Made by a program: the position numbers and the translations under genes. The notes under the pieces were generated by a model. That model made no database searches. It was not told where the DNA came from and saw nothing but the letters and a program-made list of their open reading frames with translations. A stretch of 64,000 bases of DNA. Origin: Neoaquamicrobium microcysteis (GTDB lineage: Bacteria > Pseudomonadota > Alphaproteobacteria > Rhizobiales > Rhizobiaceae). Every line of letters begins with the position of its first letter. The stretch's first letter is position 1. Positions 20,354 through 29,201 of the stretch are shown here, one piece after another. The DNA is taken from the NCBI RefSeq assembly GCF_008180155.1, contig NZ_VSZS01000060.1:1-64000 (forward strand). Direction: 5' to 3'.

Positions 20354-20379
20354 CAATGGTCAAAGGGAGGAGCCCCGCC

Positions 20380-21735
20380 CTATTTGATGGCGTCCCAGCT
20401 CTGCTGGATTTCGGTCGCGACCTGCTCGGCGGGCTTGCCGCCCACCAGTTCGACCATGCCGGTCCAGAACGAGCCCGCGCCGATGCGGCCCGGCATCAGG
20501 TCGGAGCCGTCGAAGCGGAAGGTTGTCGCCTCGGCCAGGATTTCGCCCTGTCGCCGCAGCTCGTCATTGGCGTAGGCGTCCGGGTTGACGCCCTTGTGCG
20601 GCGTGACGAAGCCCGACTGCGCCATCCACAGCTCGTGCGTCAGCGGCATCTTCAGGAACTCGATGAACGCGCGCGAGGCTTCCGAATCGCTGGTGATCAT
20701 GGCGAGCGTGCCCGCACCCAGGACAGGCCTGCCGAGATCCTTCTCGGCATAGGGCGGGAAGTAGAAGAAGTCCGCGTCGGTGCCCAGTTCCGTGCCCTCG
20801 GGGAAGAAGGAGGGGATGAAGGACGCCTGGTGGTGCATGTAGCATTTAGGCGGAATGTCGAAGAGCCCCTTCGGGCTGTCGCGGAAGTCGGTCGCCGCAA
20901 CCGCAGCGGCACCGCCATCGACATAGTCATTGTTGGTCGCGATGGAGGCGAAGATTTCAAGCGCCTCAACAACCTGCGGATCGTTGAACGGAATCTCGTT
21001 GGTCGTCCACTGGTCGTACACCGACGGCTCGTGGATGCGCAGCATGATGTCCTCGACCCAGTCGGTTGCCGGCCAGCCGGTCGCGCCGCCGGAACCCAGC
21101 CCGATGCACCACGGCACGCCGCCGTCGGCCACGATCTGGTCCTGCAGGGCCAGCAGTTCTTCCATCGTTTCGGGGATTTCGTAGCCGGCATCCTCGAAAT
21201 TGTCTGGCGAGTACCAGACCAGCGACTTCACGTCGGCCTTGTAGGGGAAGGCGAAGAACTGGTCTTCGCCGTTCTCATCCTTGTAGGTACCGAGATCGAC
21301 CCAGGATTCGCCGGCGCCGTAGTTCTGCGCCACCCAAGCTTCGGTCTCGTCGCCCAGCGGCGTCAGCAGGCCCTTGGAGGCGAGATCCTGGATCAGGCCC
21401 GGCTGCGGCAGGATCGCTATGTTGGGCGGGCTGCCGGCCTGGGTGTCGATGACGATCTGCTGCTCGTAATTTTCCGACGAGGAATAGTTGACCGTGGCGC
21501 CGGTGGCCTCGCGGAAATATTCGAGGATCGACTGGACGAGGTCTTCGTCGGGCCCGCGCCACGGGCCGAACACGGTCAGCGTCTGGCCGGAAAGGTCGGT
21601 CTGCTGGAGCGTCTCGTAGTCGGACCAAGTGAACTGGTCGCCTTCGCCCGGGGCGAATTTGAGCTGTGCGGATGCAGGGGTTGCATAGGCGGCGATCACG
21701 GTTAGCGCGACGCCCGCAAGCAGGGTGTTCTTCAT
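20380..21735 (-). CDS. aglE: Alpha-glucoside periplasmic binding protein AglE
   Basis: 451 aa from the second of two consecutive ATGs (21733-21735), which sits 5 bp after GGGAGG. A Sec signal peptide covers about residues 1-23 (KNTLLAGVALTVIAAYATPA, then SAQ). The mature part is a family 1 extracellular solute-binding protein rich in aromatic residues. It captures alpha-glucosides in the periplasm and delivers them to AglFG. It is the first gene of aglEFGAK and lies opposite the LacI regulator, with two matching operators in between. Confidence 0.93.
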   Translation of the reverse strand: MKNTLLAGVALTVIAAYATPASAQLKFAPGEGDQFTWSDYETLQQTDLSGQTLTVFGPWRGPDEDLVQSILEYFREATGATVNYSSSENYEQQIVIDTQAGSPPNIAILPQPGLIQDLASKGLLTPLGDETEAWVAQNYGAGESWVDLGTYKDENGEDQFFAFPYKADVKSLVWYSPDNFEDAGYEIPETMEELLALQDQIVADGGVPWCIGLGSGGATGWPATDWVEDIMLRIHEPSVYDQWTTNEIPFNDPQVVEALEIFASIATNNDYVDGGAAAVAATDFRDSPKGLFDIPPKCYMHHQASFIPSFFPEGTELGTDADFFYFPPYAEKDLGRPVLGAGTLAMITSDSEASRAFIEFLKMPLTHELWMAQSGFVTPHKGVNPDAYANDELRRQGEILAEATTFRFDGSDLMPGRIGAGSFWTGMVELVGGKPAEQVATEIQQSWDAIK

Positions 21736-21794
21736 CATTTCCTCCCGTTCGTTTTCGTCTTCCTTCGAGGAGAGGCTCAGGCCTCAGCCGAAAT

Positions 21795-21808
21795 TCAAAG
21801 CGCTTTGA
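21795..21808. promoter_or_regulatory. AglR/LacI-type operator proximal to aglE
   Basis: TCAAAGCGCTTTGA is a perfect 14-bp palindrome with the central CG typical of LacI/GalR operators. It lies about 60 bp upstream of the aglE start. The same 14 bases recur next to the regulator gene at 22004-22017, centre-to-centre 209 bp away, close to 20 helical turns, which would suit a repression loop. Confidence 0.85.
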
Positions 21809-22002
21809 CTGGCGGCATCATCGCCACCGAATTGACGCAAAGTCAATAGCCGCTCAATATAAATCGATTTAATTCGGCGTTTCTTGTGCAATGCAGCGTG
21901 AATTTGCCGTGTTGCAGCGTAGAAATATCCTTTCCGATCGACGCGACTGTTCTTAATATATGCAGGGCTGGCGGTTCATTAGAGACGAAAAAGCGAATGG
22001 GA

Positions 22003-22018
22003 TTCAAAGCGCTTTGAA
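22003..22018. promoter_or_regulatory. AglR/LacI-type operator upstream of the regulator gene
   Basis: TTCAAAGCGCTTTGAA is a perfect 16-bp palindrome containing the same core as the aglE-side site. It lies 38 bp before the preferred aglR start and only 5 bp before the alternative start at 22024, so binding would block aglR expression directly (autoregulation). Confidence 0.85.
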
Positions 22019-22056
22019 GAAGAATGGCGCTGCCGGGCCGCCCGCACTGGAGCATG

Positions 22057-23082
22057 GATGTGAACCTCAAGCAGCTCTCCCGGATGCTGGAACTGTCGCA
22101 GACCACGGTAAGCCGCGCGCTCAACGGCTATCCCGAGGTGGCCGAGGAGACGCGTCGGCGCGTGGTCGATGCGGCTCGCAGGCATGGCTATCGCCCCAAT
22201 CCGAGCGCCCGCCGGCTGGCCACCGGCAAGGCGGGCATGATCGGGTATGTGATGCCCACCGGCGCGAGCGTGGATATCGACCCGCATTTCGTCGAGTTCC
22301 TGTCCGGGCTTGGCGACTACGCCCGCACCCACGAGCTGGACCTGACCCTGTCGCCCTCGACCATCGAGGACGAGGAGATGACCTATCGGCGCATCGTCGC
22401 CAACAAGCAGGTCGATGCGGTCTACGTTTCTTCCCCCCGGCCGCGCGACGCGCGCATCGCGCTGCTCAACGACCTCGGCATTCCCTTCATCGTGCACGGC
22501 CGCTCCGAGGGGCTGGATTTCGACTATCCTTTCCTCGACATCGACAACGAGGCGGCCTTTCACGAGGCCGCAAGGCTGCTGATCCAGCTTGGCCACCGGC
22601 GCATCGCCCTCATCAATGGCAACGCCGACCAGACCTTCGCCATCCATCGCGAGCGAGGGTTGCGCCGCGCGCTCGCCGCCGGCGGGGTGGAATTGCCGCC
22701 GCACCGCGTGCGCGCGATGCCGATGACGGAGGAGAACGGCTACCGCGCCGCAAGCGACTTCCTTGCCGCCCGCGAACGGCCGACCGCCATCGTATGCTCA
22801 AGTCTGCTGATGACGCTCGGCGTCACCCGTGCGCTGCGCGACGCAGGGCTGTCGGTGCCGGGCGACGTATCGCTGATCGCCCATGACGACGTGTTTCCGT
22901 TCCTCAAGCCGGAGAATTTTCCCGTGCCGCTGGCCACAACGCGCTCTTCCATCCGCGCGGCCGGACAGCGCATTGCGGAGCGGCTGGCAGCGCGCATCGC
23001 CGGCGTTGAAGACGGCGCGCGCGGCGAGGTCTGGGCGGTCGATCTGGTGGTGCGTGCCTCGGTGGCGCAGGTAAAGGGCTGA
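22057..23082 (+). CDS. aglR: LacI-family regulator of alpha-glucoside use, AglR
   Basis: 341 aa from the ATG at 22057 (MDVNLKQLS), the form that matches the LacI family; an ATG at 22024 would add 11 residues. N-terminal DNA-binding helix-turn-helix LSQTTVSRALNGYPEV with the hinge ARRLATGKAG, then a periplasmic-binding-protein-like sensor domain ending in the usual VSLIAHDDV and LATTRSS motifs. It is divergent from aglE, and two identical palindromic operators lie between them. Expected to repress agl genes until an alpha-glucoside or derivative binds. Confidence 0.9.
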   Translation, partial: DVNLKQLSRMLELSQTTVSRALNGYPEVAEETRRRVVDAARRHGYRPNPSARRLATGKAGMIGYVMPTGASVDIDPHFVEFLSGLGDYARTHELDLTLSPSTIEDEEMTYRRIVANKQVDAVYVSSPRPRDARIALLNDLGIPFIVHGRSEGLDFDYPFLDIDNEAAFHEAARLLIQLGHRRIALINGNADQTFAIHRERGLRRALAAGGVELPPHRVRAMPMTEENGYRAASDFLAARERPTAIVCSSLLMTLGVTRALRDAGLSVPGDVSLIAHDDVFPFLKPENFPVPLATTRSSIRAAGQRIAERLAARIAGVEDGARGEVWAVDLVVRASVAQVKG

Positions 23083-23088
23083 GACTGC

Positions 23089-23520
23089 CTAACGCTTGCG
23101 GCGCTTTCGCCCGTAGAGCTCCAGCCGGTGGTGGACGATGTCGTAGCCCAGCGAGCGTGCGATCTCCTGCTGCAATTCCTCGATCCGGTCGGACTGGAAT
23201 TCGATGACGTCGCCGGTGTCGATGTCGATAAGGTGGTCGTGATGCTCGCCCACCGCCGGCTCGAAGCGCGACGGTCCGCCCTCGAAGGCGTGGCGGTGGA
23301 TGGCCCCTATGCCTTCGAGCAGTTTCATCGTGCGATACACGGTCGAAAGCGAGATGCCGGTATCGATCGCAACCGCCCGCTTGAAGATTTCCATCGCGTC
23401 GGGATGGTCGCCCGCGTCCGACAATATGCCCAGGATCACCCGGCGCGGCCTCGTGATGCGCACGCCTGCCTCGCGCAGTGCGGCCTCGTAGTCCGGCTTC
23501 GGAATCACGGTCTCGTTCAT
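23089..23520 (-). CDS. mur: Fur-family metalloregulator, Mur-like (manganese uptake regulator)
   Basis: 143 aa from the ATG at 23518-23520 ([10 protein letters not shown]); the longer frame has no support. Winged-helix DNA-binding region with [15 protein letters not shown] (55-69), then the metal-binding stretch [13 protein letters not shown] (91-103) and HHRLELYG near the C-terminus. The protein contains no cysteine, which argues against Zur and CxxC-type Fur and fits rhizobial Mur/Fur proteins that sense manganese. It is divergent from sitABCD, and two related 17-bp boxes lie in the intergenic region. Mur is preferred over Fur by context. Confidence 0.82.
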   Translation of the reverse strand: MNETVIPKPDYEAALREAGVRITRPRRVILGILSDAGDHPDAMEIFKRAVAIDTGISLSTVYRTMKLLEGIGAIHRHAFEGGPSRFEPAVGEHHDHLIDIDTGDVIEFQSDRIEELQQEIARSLGYDIVHHRLELYGRKRRKR

Positions 23521-23536
23521 CGCGCGACTATGCGTC

Positions 23537-23553
23537 AGTTGCGAATGCGTTGC
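23537..23553. promoter_or_regulatory. Candidate Mur box proximal to the regulator gene
   Basis: TTGCGAATGCGTTGCAA matches the conserved arms of the sit-proximal box TTGCAAA-N3-TTTGCAA at 12 of 14 arm positions. It begins 16 bp upstream of the mur start codon, so it could mediate autoregulation. Confidence 0.55.
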
Positions 23554-23614
23554 AAAGAATGATGCCGTGGCGTTGCCGTCCGCCGCCCCTCGATAGTCCT
23601 CAACGGCATTCCAG

Positions 23615-23631
23615 TTGCAAACGATTTGCAA
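23615..23631. promoter_or_regulatory. Candidate Mur box upstream of sitA
   Basis: TTGCAAA-CGA-TTTGCAA is a perfect 7-3-7 inverted repeat, 78 bp before the sitA ATG. Its form agrees with the TGCAAA/TTTGCA-type palindromes described for Mur control of manganese uptake in rhizobia (recalled, not searched). Manganese-dependent repression of sitABCD is the expected outcome. Confidence 0.72.
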
Positions 23632-23709
23632 TTGCATTGACAGTGTATTCGAACGTCGCTATGTATGGGGCATCATCGCCGCAAGTCTCCTTCCCGGACC
23701 GGAGTGTTC

Positions 23710-24597
23710 ATGCCTTTCCGACTGTTTCTCGCAGCACTCGCCCTGTGCCTCGCCGTCCCGCCAGCATCAGCGCAGGAAGAGCGGCTCAAGGTCGTCACCA
23801 CCTTCACCGTGATCGCCGATATCGCCCGAAACGTTGCTGGCGACGCGGCGGACGTGGAATCGATCACCCGCCCCAATGCCGAAATCCACGAATACCAGCC
23901 CACCCCCGGCGACTTGCTGCGGGCCCAGGACGCCGATCTCATCCTGTGGAACGGCCTGAACCTCGAACTCTGGTTCGAGCGCTTCTTTCGCAATCTGCGG
24001 GACGTGCCCGGCGTCGTCGTCAGTGAGGGGGTCGAGCCGATGGGCATCACCGAGGGGCCCTATAGCGGCAAGCCCAATCCGCATGCGTGGATGTCGCCTT
24101 CCGACGTGCTGATCTATGTCGAGAACATTCGGGCCGCATTCGCCGAGCACGATCCCGACAATGCCGAAATCTACGCCGCCAACGCCTCGGCCTATGCGGC
24201 GGAGATCGAGGCAACCGTCGCGCCCAACCGCGAGCGTCTGGCGGCCATTCCCGAAGAGCGGCGCTGGCTGGTGACCAGCGAGGGCGCGTTCTCCTACCTG
24301 GCGCGCGATTTCGGCCTCAACGAGCTTTATCTGTGGCCGATCAACGCCGACTCGCAGGGTACGCCCCAGCAGATACGCAAGGTCATCGACCAGATGCGCG
24401 AGCACGCGATCCCGGCAATCTTCAGCGAGAGCACCGTGTCGGCCGATCCAGCCGAGCAGGTGGCGCGCGAGACGGGGGCGAAATATGGCGGCGTGCTTTA
24501 CGTGGATTCGCTCAGCGACGAAGACGGACCGGTCCCCACCTATCTCCATCTTCTCAGGGTGACGACCGAGACGATAGCGAAGGGGCTTTCCGAGTGA
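23710..24597 (+). CDS. sitA: Manganese/zinc/iron ABC transporter binding protein SitA
   Basis: 295 aa from the ATG at 23710, six bases after CGGAG. Signal peptide about residues 1-21 ([11 protein letters not shown]). Cluster A-I binding protein with the four metal ligands of the PsaA/SitA group in place: His60 ([11 protein letters not shown]), His125 (NPHAWMSP), Glu191 (TSEGAFSYL) and Asp266 ([11 protein letters not shown]). Having Glu and Asp with two His is typical of Mn-type proteins. No long His-rich zinc loop is present. It captures metal in the periplasm for SitBCD; its stop overlaps the sitB GTG. Confidence 0.92.
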   Translation: MPFRLFLAALALCLAVPPASAQEERLKVVTTFTVIADIARNVAGDAADVESITRPNAEIHEYQPTPGDLLRAQDADLILWNGLNLELWFERFFRNLRDVPGVVVSEGVEPMGITEGPYSGKPNPHAWMSPSDVLIYVENIRAAFAEHDPDNAEIYAANASAYAAEIEATVAPNRERLAAIPEERRWLVTSEGAFSYLARDFGLNELYLWPINADSQGTPQQIRKVIDQMREHAIPAIFSESTVSADPAEQVARETGAKYGGVLYVDSLSDEDGPVPTYLHLLRVTTETIAKGLSE

Positions 24598-25529
24598 ACA
24601 TCGAGGCACGCAGATCGCAGCCCGGTCAGGCCGGCGCCGAAAGCGCCGGCCTCGACGTGCGTGACGTCACCGTCACCTATCGCAACGGCCACACCGCGCT
24701 GGTGAATGCGGGCTTCGCCATCCCGCGCGGAACGATCACGGCGCTGGTGGGCGTCAACGGCAGCGGCAAGTCCACGCTTTTCAAGGCGATCATGGGTTTC
24801 GTGCCGCTTGCGGCGGGGTCCGTCTCCATCATGGGCGAGCCGGCCGACGCGGCGCTGAAACGAAACTTGGTCGCCTATGTGCCGCAGGCCGAGGAGGTCG
24901 ACTGGGATTTCCCCATCCTCGTCGAGGACGTGGTGATGATGGGCCGTTACGGGCACATGAACTTCCTGCGCATCGCCTCGGCCCGCGACCGCGAGATGGT
25001 TGACTCCGCGCTGGAGCGCGTCGGCATGTCCGGCTTCCGCAAGCGACAGATCGGCGAGCTTTCCGGCGGTCAGAAGAAGCGCGTGTTCCTCGCCCGCGCG
25101 CTGGCGCAGGAGGGGCAGGTTATCCTGCTCGACGAGCCCTTCACAGGCGTGGACGTAAAGACCGAGGAAGCCATCATCGACCTGCTGCGCAGCCTGCGCG
25201 ACGAGGGCAGGGTGATGCTGGTCTCAACCCACAATCTCGGTTCCGTGCCCGAGTTCTGCGACCGCGCCATCCTGCTCAACCGCACGGTTCTCGCCGCCGG
25301 CCTTACCCACGACGTGTTCACCCGAAACAATCTCGAGGCGGCATTCGGCGGCGTGCTGCGCCATTTCGTGCTGGGCGGTTCGGCACTCCATGACGACGCC
25401 GACGCGCGCGAAGTCACCGTGCTGACCGACGACGAACGTCCGTTCGTCATCTATGGCGATCAGGCGCAATCGGCCAGCAGCCCGTCCCCAGCCACCGCGG
25501 ACGCCGACCCGGACAGGGGCGGATCATGA
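24594..25529 (+). CDS. sitB: Manganese ABC transporter ATPase SitB
   Basis: 311 aa starting at a GTG that overlaps the sitA stop (GTGA). Walker [10 protein letters not shown] (53-61), signature LSGGQKKR, Walker [13 protein letters not shown] and switch THN. About 60 residues beyond the standard domain are acidic and low in complexity, which is longer than many SitB proteins. Its final codons overlap sitC by 4 bp, so translation is coupled. Confidence 0.93.
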   Translation: MNIEARRSQPGQAGAESAGLDVRDVTVTYRNGHTALVNAGFAIPRGTITALVGVNGSGKSTLFKAIMGFVPLAAGSVSIMGEPADAALKRNLVAYVPQAEEVDWDFPILVEDVVMMGRYGHMNFLRIASARDREMVDSALERVGMSGFRKRQIGELSGGQKKRVFLARALAQEGQVILLDEPFTGVDVKTEEAIIDLLRSLRDEGRVMLVSTHNLGSVPEFCDRAILLNRTVLAAGLTHDVFTRNNLEAAFGGVLRHFVLGGSALHDDADAREVTVLTDDERPFVIYGDQAQSASSPSPATADADPDRGGS

Positions 25530-26383
25530 GCCTCCTGCTCGAACCCTTCTCCTACGGTTACATGGTCAACGCCATGTGGGTATCGGCACTGGTCGGGGCC
25601 GTGTGCGCCTTCCTTTCGGCCTATCTGATGCTCAAAGGCTGGTCGCTGATCGGCGACGCGCTTTCGCATGCCATCGTTCCCGGCGTGGCGGGGGCCTATA
25701 TGCTTGGCCTGCCCTTTGCCTTCGGCGCGTTCTTTTCCGGCGGACTGGCCGCAGCGGCGATGCTGTTCCTGACGACGCAGACCCGGCTGCGCGAGGACGC
25801 CGTCATCGGCCTCATCTTCACCTCCTTCTTCGGCATTGGCCTTTTCATGGTGTCCCTGTCGCCGACCTCGGTGAACATCCAGACCATCGTGCTCGGCAAC
25901 ATCCTTGCCGTCACGCCGGCGGACACGCTCCAGCTCGTCATCATCGCCGGGGTGTCGCTGGCCGTCCTCATCCTGAAGTGGAAGGACCTGATGGTCGTCT
26001 TTTTCGACGAGAACCATGCCCGCTCCATAGGTCTGCGGCCGGGCCTGCTGCGGGTGCTGTTCTTCACGCTGCTGTCGGCCTCCACCGTGGCCGCACTGCA
26101 GACCGTTGGCGCGTTCCTCGTCATCGCAATGGTGGTGACGCCCGGCGCAACCGCCTACCTTCTGACCGACCGCTTCCCCCGCCTCATCGTCATTTCCGTA
26201 GCCATCGGCACGCTGACCAGCTTCGTCGGCGCTTACGCCAGCTATTTCATCGACGGCGCGACCGGCGGCATCATCGTCGTGCTGCAGACGCTGATCTTCC
26301 TTGCCGCGTTCGTCTTCGCGCCGAGGCACGGCATGCTTGCGGCCAGAAGGCAGGCGCGCGCGGCACTGGAGGCGGCGCGATGA
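25526..26383 (+). CDS. sitC: Manganese ABC transporter permease SitC
   Basis: 285 aa with eight hydrophobic segments of the ABC-3 (Mn/Zn) permease family, including the loop [18 protein letters not shown] near residue 33 and [20 protein letters not shown] in the second half. It pairs with SitD to form the channel. ATGA overlap at both ends links it tightly to sitB and sitD. Confidence 0.93.
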   Translation: MSLLLEPFSYGYMVNAMWVSALVGAVCAFLSAYLMLKGWSLIGDALSHAIVPGVAGAYMLGLPFAFGAFFSGGLAAAAMLFLTTQTRLREDAVIGLIFTSFFGIGLFMVSLSPTSVNIQTIVLGNILAVTPADTLQLVIIAGVSLAVLILKWKDLMVVFFDENHARSIGLRPGLLRVLFFTLLSASTVAALQTVGAFLVIAMVVTPGATAYLLTDRFPRLIVISVAIGTLTSFVGAYASYFIDGATGGIIVVLQTLIFLAAFVFAPRHGMLAARRQARAALEAAR

Positions 26384-27258
26384 TCGAGACGCTGCTTCTG
26401 CCGTTCCAGTTTCCGTTCATGCAGCAGGCCTTCGTCATCGCCGTTCTGGTGGCCGCCCCTATGGGCCTTTTGTCCTCGTTTCTGGTGCTCAAGGGCTGGT
26501 CGCTGATGGGCGACGCGATCAGCCACGCAGTGCTGCCGGGCGTGGTTCTGGCCTATGTCGTCGGCCTGCCGCTCGCCGTCGGTGCTTTCGTGGCGGGCAT
26601 GGTGTGTGCGTTGACCGTCGGCTTCCTCAAGGAGAATAGCCGCGTCAAGGAAGACACCGTCATGGGCGTCGTCTTCTCCGGCATGTTCGGCCTCGGCATC
26701 GTCATGTTCTCGATGATCGAGAGCGAATTGCACCTGCTGCACGTGCTGTTCGGCGACATGCTCGGGGTCACCTGGGCCGACGTGGCCGAGACCGGGCTGA
26801 TTGCGCTCGTATCAGTGGGCTTCGTTGGCTTTCTGCGTCGCGACCTGCTGCTCCACGCCTTCGATGCGCAGCATGCGCGCGCGATCGGGCTGCCGGTGCG
26901 GTTCTATCACTACGGGCTGCTGGCGGTGCTCTCGCTGGTGATCGTCGGCGCGCTGAAGGCCGTTGGAATCATCATGGCGATCGCGATGCTGATTGCGCCG
27001 GGCGCGATCGCCTTTCTCCTGACGCGGCGGTTCGAGGCGATGTTGGCGGTAGCGACTTCGGTGGCGGTCGGCTGCGCGTTCTTCGGCGTCTACCTGTCGT
27101 TTTTCATCGACAGCGCGCCGGCGCCGACCATCGTCGTTCTGATGACGCTGGTCTTCGTCCTAGCCTTCGGATGGTCGCAGCTATCGCTTCACCGCACGAG
27201 GAAGCCACCCGAAAGCGGGTCGTCTTCTTCCACGATGAATTCGGCCCTGCCGCTGTAG
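26380..27258 (+). CDS. sitD: Manganese ABC transporter permease SitD
   Basis: 292 aa from the ATG at 26380, overlapping the sitC stop. ABC-3 family permease with LKGWSLMGDAISHAVLPG near residue 35 and AVGIIMAIAMLIAPGAIAFLL. The protein is clearly a paralogue of SitC. Its last 23 codons run over the 3' end of the convergent hydroxyproline dehydratase gene (27189-27258), so the tail of about 25 polar residues is encoded antisense to that gene and is probably not functionally constrained. Confidence 0.92.
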   Translation: MIETLLLPFQFPFMQQAFVIAVLVAAPMGLLSSFLVLKGWSLMGDAISHAVLPGVVLAYVVGLPLAVGAFVAGMVCALTVGFLKENSRVKEDTVMGVVFSGMFGLGIVMFSMIESELHLLHVLFGDMLGVTWADVAETGLIALVSVGFVGFLRRDLLLHAFDAQHARAIGLPVRFYHYGLLAVLSLVIVGALKAVGIIMAIAMLIAPGAIAFLLTRRFEAMLAVATSVAVGCAFFGVYLSFFIDSAPAPTIVVLMTLVFVLAFGWSQLSLHRTRKPPESGSSSSTMNSALPL

Positions 27259-28190
27259 AAGGCGCGGCCCGAAACGCGCACGGTTACGGCGTCGAAGGTG
27301 CCGGCTTTTACCTGCTTCTCCACGCGGCCCTCGAAGCGCGATCCTATGATGCCCTCAAACTTTCTTGGCTCGCCGCATCCAACCTCGCCTCGCGCATGCA
27401 TTGCGGCCAGTCGCGCGGTGACGCCGGAGCCAGTCGGCGAACGGTCGACCTGACTGTCTGCGAAGACACAAACGTTTCTGGTCGGCGCGGTCTTGCCCTC
27501 GCCGCCGTCAGTCAGGATCGAGCCGTAGAGAAACGCGAGATCGTCATGGTGGGGATGGCGAAGGGGAATTTCCGTCTTCAACCGTTCAGTCAGCGCGGTA
27601 GCGGCCCTCGTGAACGCATGTGCAGGGTCGCGGCCAAATTCCAGCCCGAACTGCCGGCAATCGGCCAGCGCGTAGAAAGCGCCGCCATAGGCGATGTCGA
27701 AGGAGATTTCGCCGAAGCCTTCCAATTCGATGCGCTGGTCGGAGGCAAACAGGAAGGCCGGTACGCTTTCGAACGACACGGCCCCCGCACGCCCATTCTT
27801 CACCTCGACAGACGCGACCACCATGCCACAGGGGCATTCGATGTTGACGGTCGTGAACGGCTCCTGCTTCTCGACCAGCCCCTCATCGACCGCATAGCGC
27901 CCCAGCGCGATGATCGCGTGGCCGCACATGGTCGAATAGCCCTCATTGTGCATGAACAGCACTGCGAGGTCCGCGCCCGGCAGATCCGGCTCCACGAGCA
28001 GCGCGCCGTACATGTCGAAATGCCCGCGCGGCTCGAACATCAAAAGCTTGCGCAAATGGTCGAGATTGTCGCGCACGAAGGCACGCTTTTCGAGGATGGT
28101 GCCAGTGGGCAGCGGCGGATAGCCGGCGGTGACGATGCGCAGCGGTTCGCCGCCGGTGTGCATGTCGACGACGCGCAATGGTTCGATCAT
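27189..28190 (-). CDS. Trans-3-hydroxy-L-proline dehydratase, proline racemase superfamily
   Basis: 333 aa. Proline-racemase fold with the first catalytic cysteine in MCGHAII (Cys89) and the second-half motif DRSPTGSG (Thr253) where racemases and hydroxyproline epimerases have DRSPCGTG. Cys-to-Thr at this position is the known mark of trans-3-hydroxyproline dehydratases, which form pyrroline-2-carboxylate, so plain proline racemase is unlikely. It overlaps the downstream end of sitD by 70 bp and is preceded by the PEP-mutase-family gene with an ATGA overlap, implying co-transcription. Confidence 0.85.
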   Translation of the reverse strand: MIEPLRVVDMHTGGEPLRIVTAGYPPLPTGTILEKRAFVRDNLDHLRKLLMFEPRGHFDMYGALLVEPDLPGADLAVLFMHNEGYSTMCGHAIIALGRYAVDEGLVEKQEPFTTVNIECPCGMVVASVEVKNGRAGAVSFESVPAFLFASDQRIELEGFGEISFDIAYGGAFYALADCRQFGLEFGRDPAHAFTRAATALTERLKTEIPLRHPHHDDLAFLYGSILTDGGEGKTAPTRNVCVFADSQVDRSPTGSGVTARLAAMHARGEVGCGEPRKFEGIIGSRFEGRVEKQVKAGTFDAVTVRVSGRAFYSGRAEFIVEEDDPLSGGFLVR

Positions 28191-28996
28191 CCGCGCGCCT
28201 CTGAGAAAAGCGCCTGCAGCCGCGAGAAAGGTGTCGCCTGTCGCGCGAACTCGAACGTGCCTTGCGAGAGCATCTCGTTCGCCGCTGCCTCAACTGCGCC
28301 GAAAGCCGCCGTAGTCAGTTTCGAGCCGAGCGAGACGCGCCTTACGCCGGCCTGCGAAAGCGACGCGAGGTCGAAGCCGGCAATCGCCAGCACGTTCACC
28401 GGTCGCCCGACGCTGGAACAGACGGTGCGGACATTTTCGATGGTCGACAGGCCGGGCGCGTAGAGCACGTTGGCCCCAGCCTTTTCGAAGGCTTGCAGCC
28501 TGCGGATGGTGTCGTCCATGTCGGGCCGTTCCCAGAGAAAGTTTTCCGCCCGGGCGGTGAAAACGAAATCGTGCTTGAGTGCGCGGGCGGCCTCCGCGGC
28601 TGCGGCCACCCGCTCCACCGCGAGCGAGAAATCGTAGATCGGCTTCGCTGGATCGCCCGTCGCATCCTCGATGGAACAGCCGGCAAGCCCCGCCGCTGCC
28701 GCGCGTCGGATCGTCTCGGCGGCATCGTCGGGGCTGTCGCCCTTGCCTTTTTCGAGGTCTGCCGACACCGGGATAGCGACCGCGCCCGAAAGCTCGCGGC
28801 AATGTTCGATCATGGCATCGAAGGTCACCCCGCCGTCAGGCAACCCACGCGAAAAGGCAAAGCCGGCACTTGTGGTCGCCAGCGCCTTGAAGCCCAGTGA
28901 CGAAAGGAACTTGGCGGTTCCCACGTCCCACGGGTTGGGGATGAGGAACGCGCCCGGTCCGTCGTGCAGTTTCCGGAAGGTTTCGCCCTTGTCCAT
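28187..28996 (-). CDS. Isocitrate lyase/PEP mutase superfamily enzyme
   Basis: 269 aa from the ATG at 28994-28996, five bases downstream of GGAGG and its adjacent ATG; an upstream extension is unsupported. TIM-barrel of the PEP mutase/isocitrate lyase family: LIPNPWDVGTAKFL near residue 17, VSADLEKG in the middle (where the classical family has a D-x-D-x-G type metal site), SIEDATGD and FVFTARAENF. The substrate is not identifiable; carboxyphosphoenolpyruvate-type or 2-methylisocitrate-like chemistry are possibilities. Coupled to the hydroxyproline dehydratase gene, hence perhaps amino-acid catabolism. Confidence 0.8.
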   Translation of the reverse strand: MDKGETFRKLHDGPGAFLIPNPWDVGTAKFLSSLGFKALATTSAGFAFSRGLPDGGVTFDAMIEHCRELSGAVAIPVSADLEKGKGDSPDDAAETIRRAAAAGLAGCSIEDATGDPAKPIYDFSLAVERVAAAAEAARALKHDFVFTARAENFLWERPDMDDTIRRLQAFEKAGANVLYAPGLSTIENVRTVCSSVGRPVNVLAIAGFDLASLSQAGVRRVSLGSKLTTAAFGAVEAAANEMLSQGTFEFARQATPFSRLQALFSEARG

Positions 28997-29165
28997 CATG
29001 TCCTCCGCATGTCTCTGCGCGGAGGTTAACCCCCGAAGGGCTAAGGCTGCAAAGGTGGCGAATTGGTCCAGAACGAGCATGCTGACATATGCCCGCCAAT
29101 GCAAAAGCGGCGCGGCAGCCCCTTCGGGCGCCTGCGCCGCCTTGCCCGGCCGCGAGACTGATCCG

Positions 29166-29201
29166 CTACTCAGCGGCCGAACCTCGTTACTCGGCTGCTG
29201 A
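29166..29201 (-). repeat. Imperfect tandem copy of the 3' end (SAAE-stop) of the DJ-1 gene
   Basis: Read on the minus strand, the gene at 29187-29750 ends in Ser-Ala-Ala-Glu-stop, and the same four amino acids and a second stop recur 21 bp further, in the same frame (29166-29180). The 15-bp units differ at four positions. This looks like an old duplication of the gene end, leaving a backup stop. Confidence 0.5.

Noticed and set aside
23089-23520. Zur (zinc) assignment of the Fur-family regulator
   Set aside because: The protein has no cysteine for the structural zinc site of Zur, and the linked transporter binding protein lacks the His-rich zinc loop.
27189-28190. Proline racemase or 4-hydroxyproline epimerase
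   Set aside because: The second catalytic cysteine is replaced by threonine.
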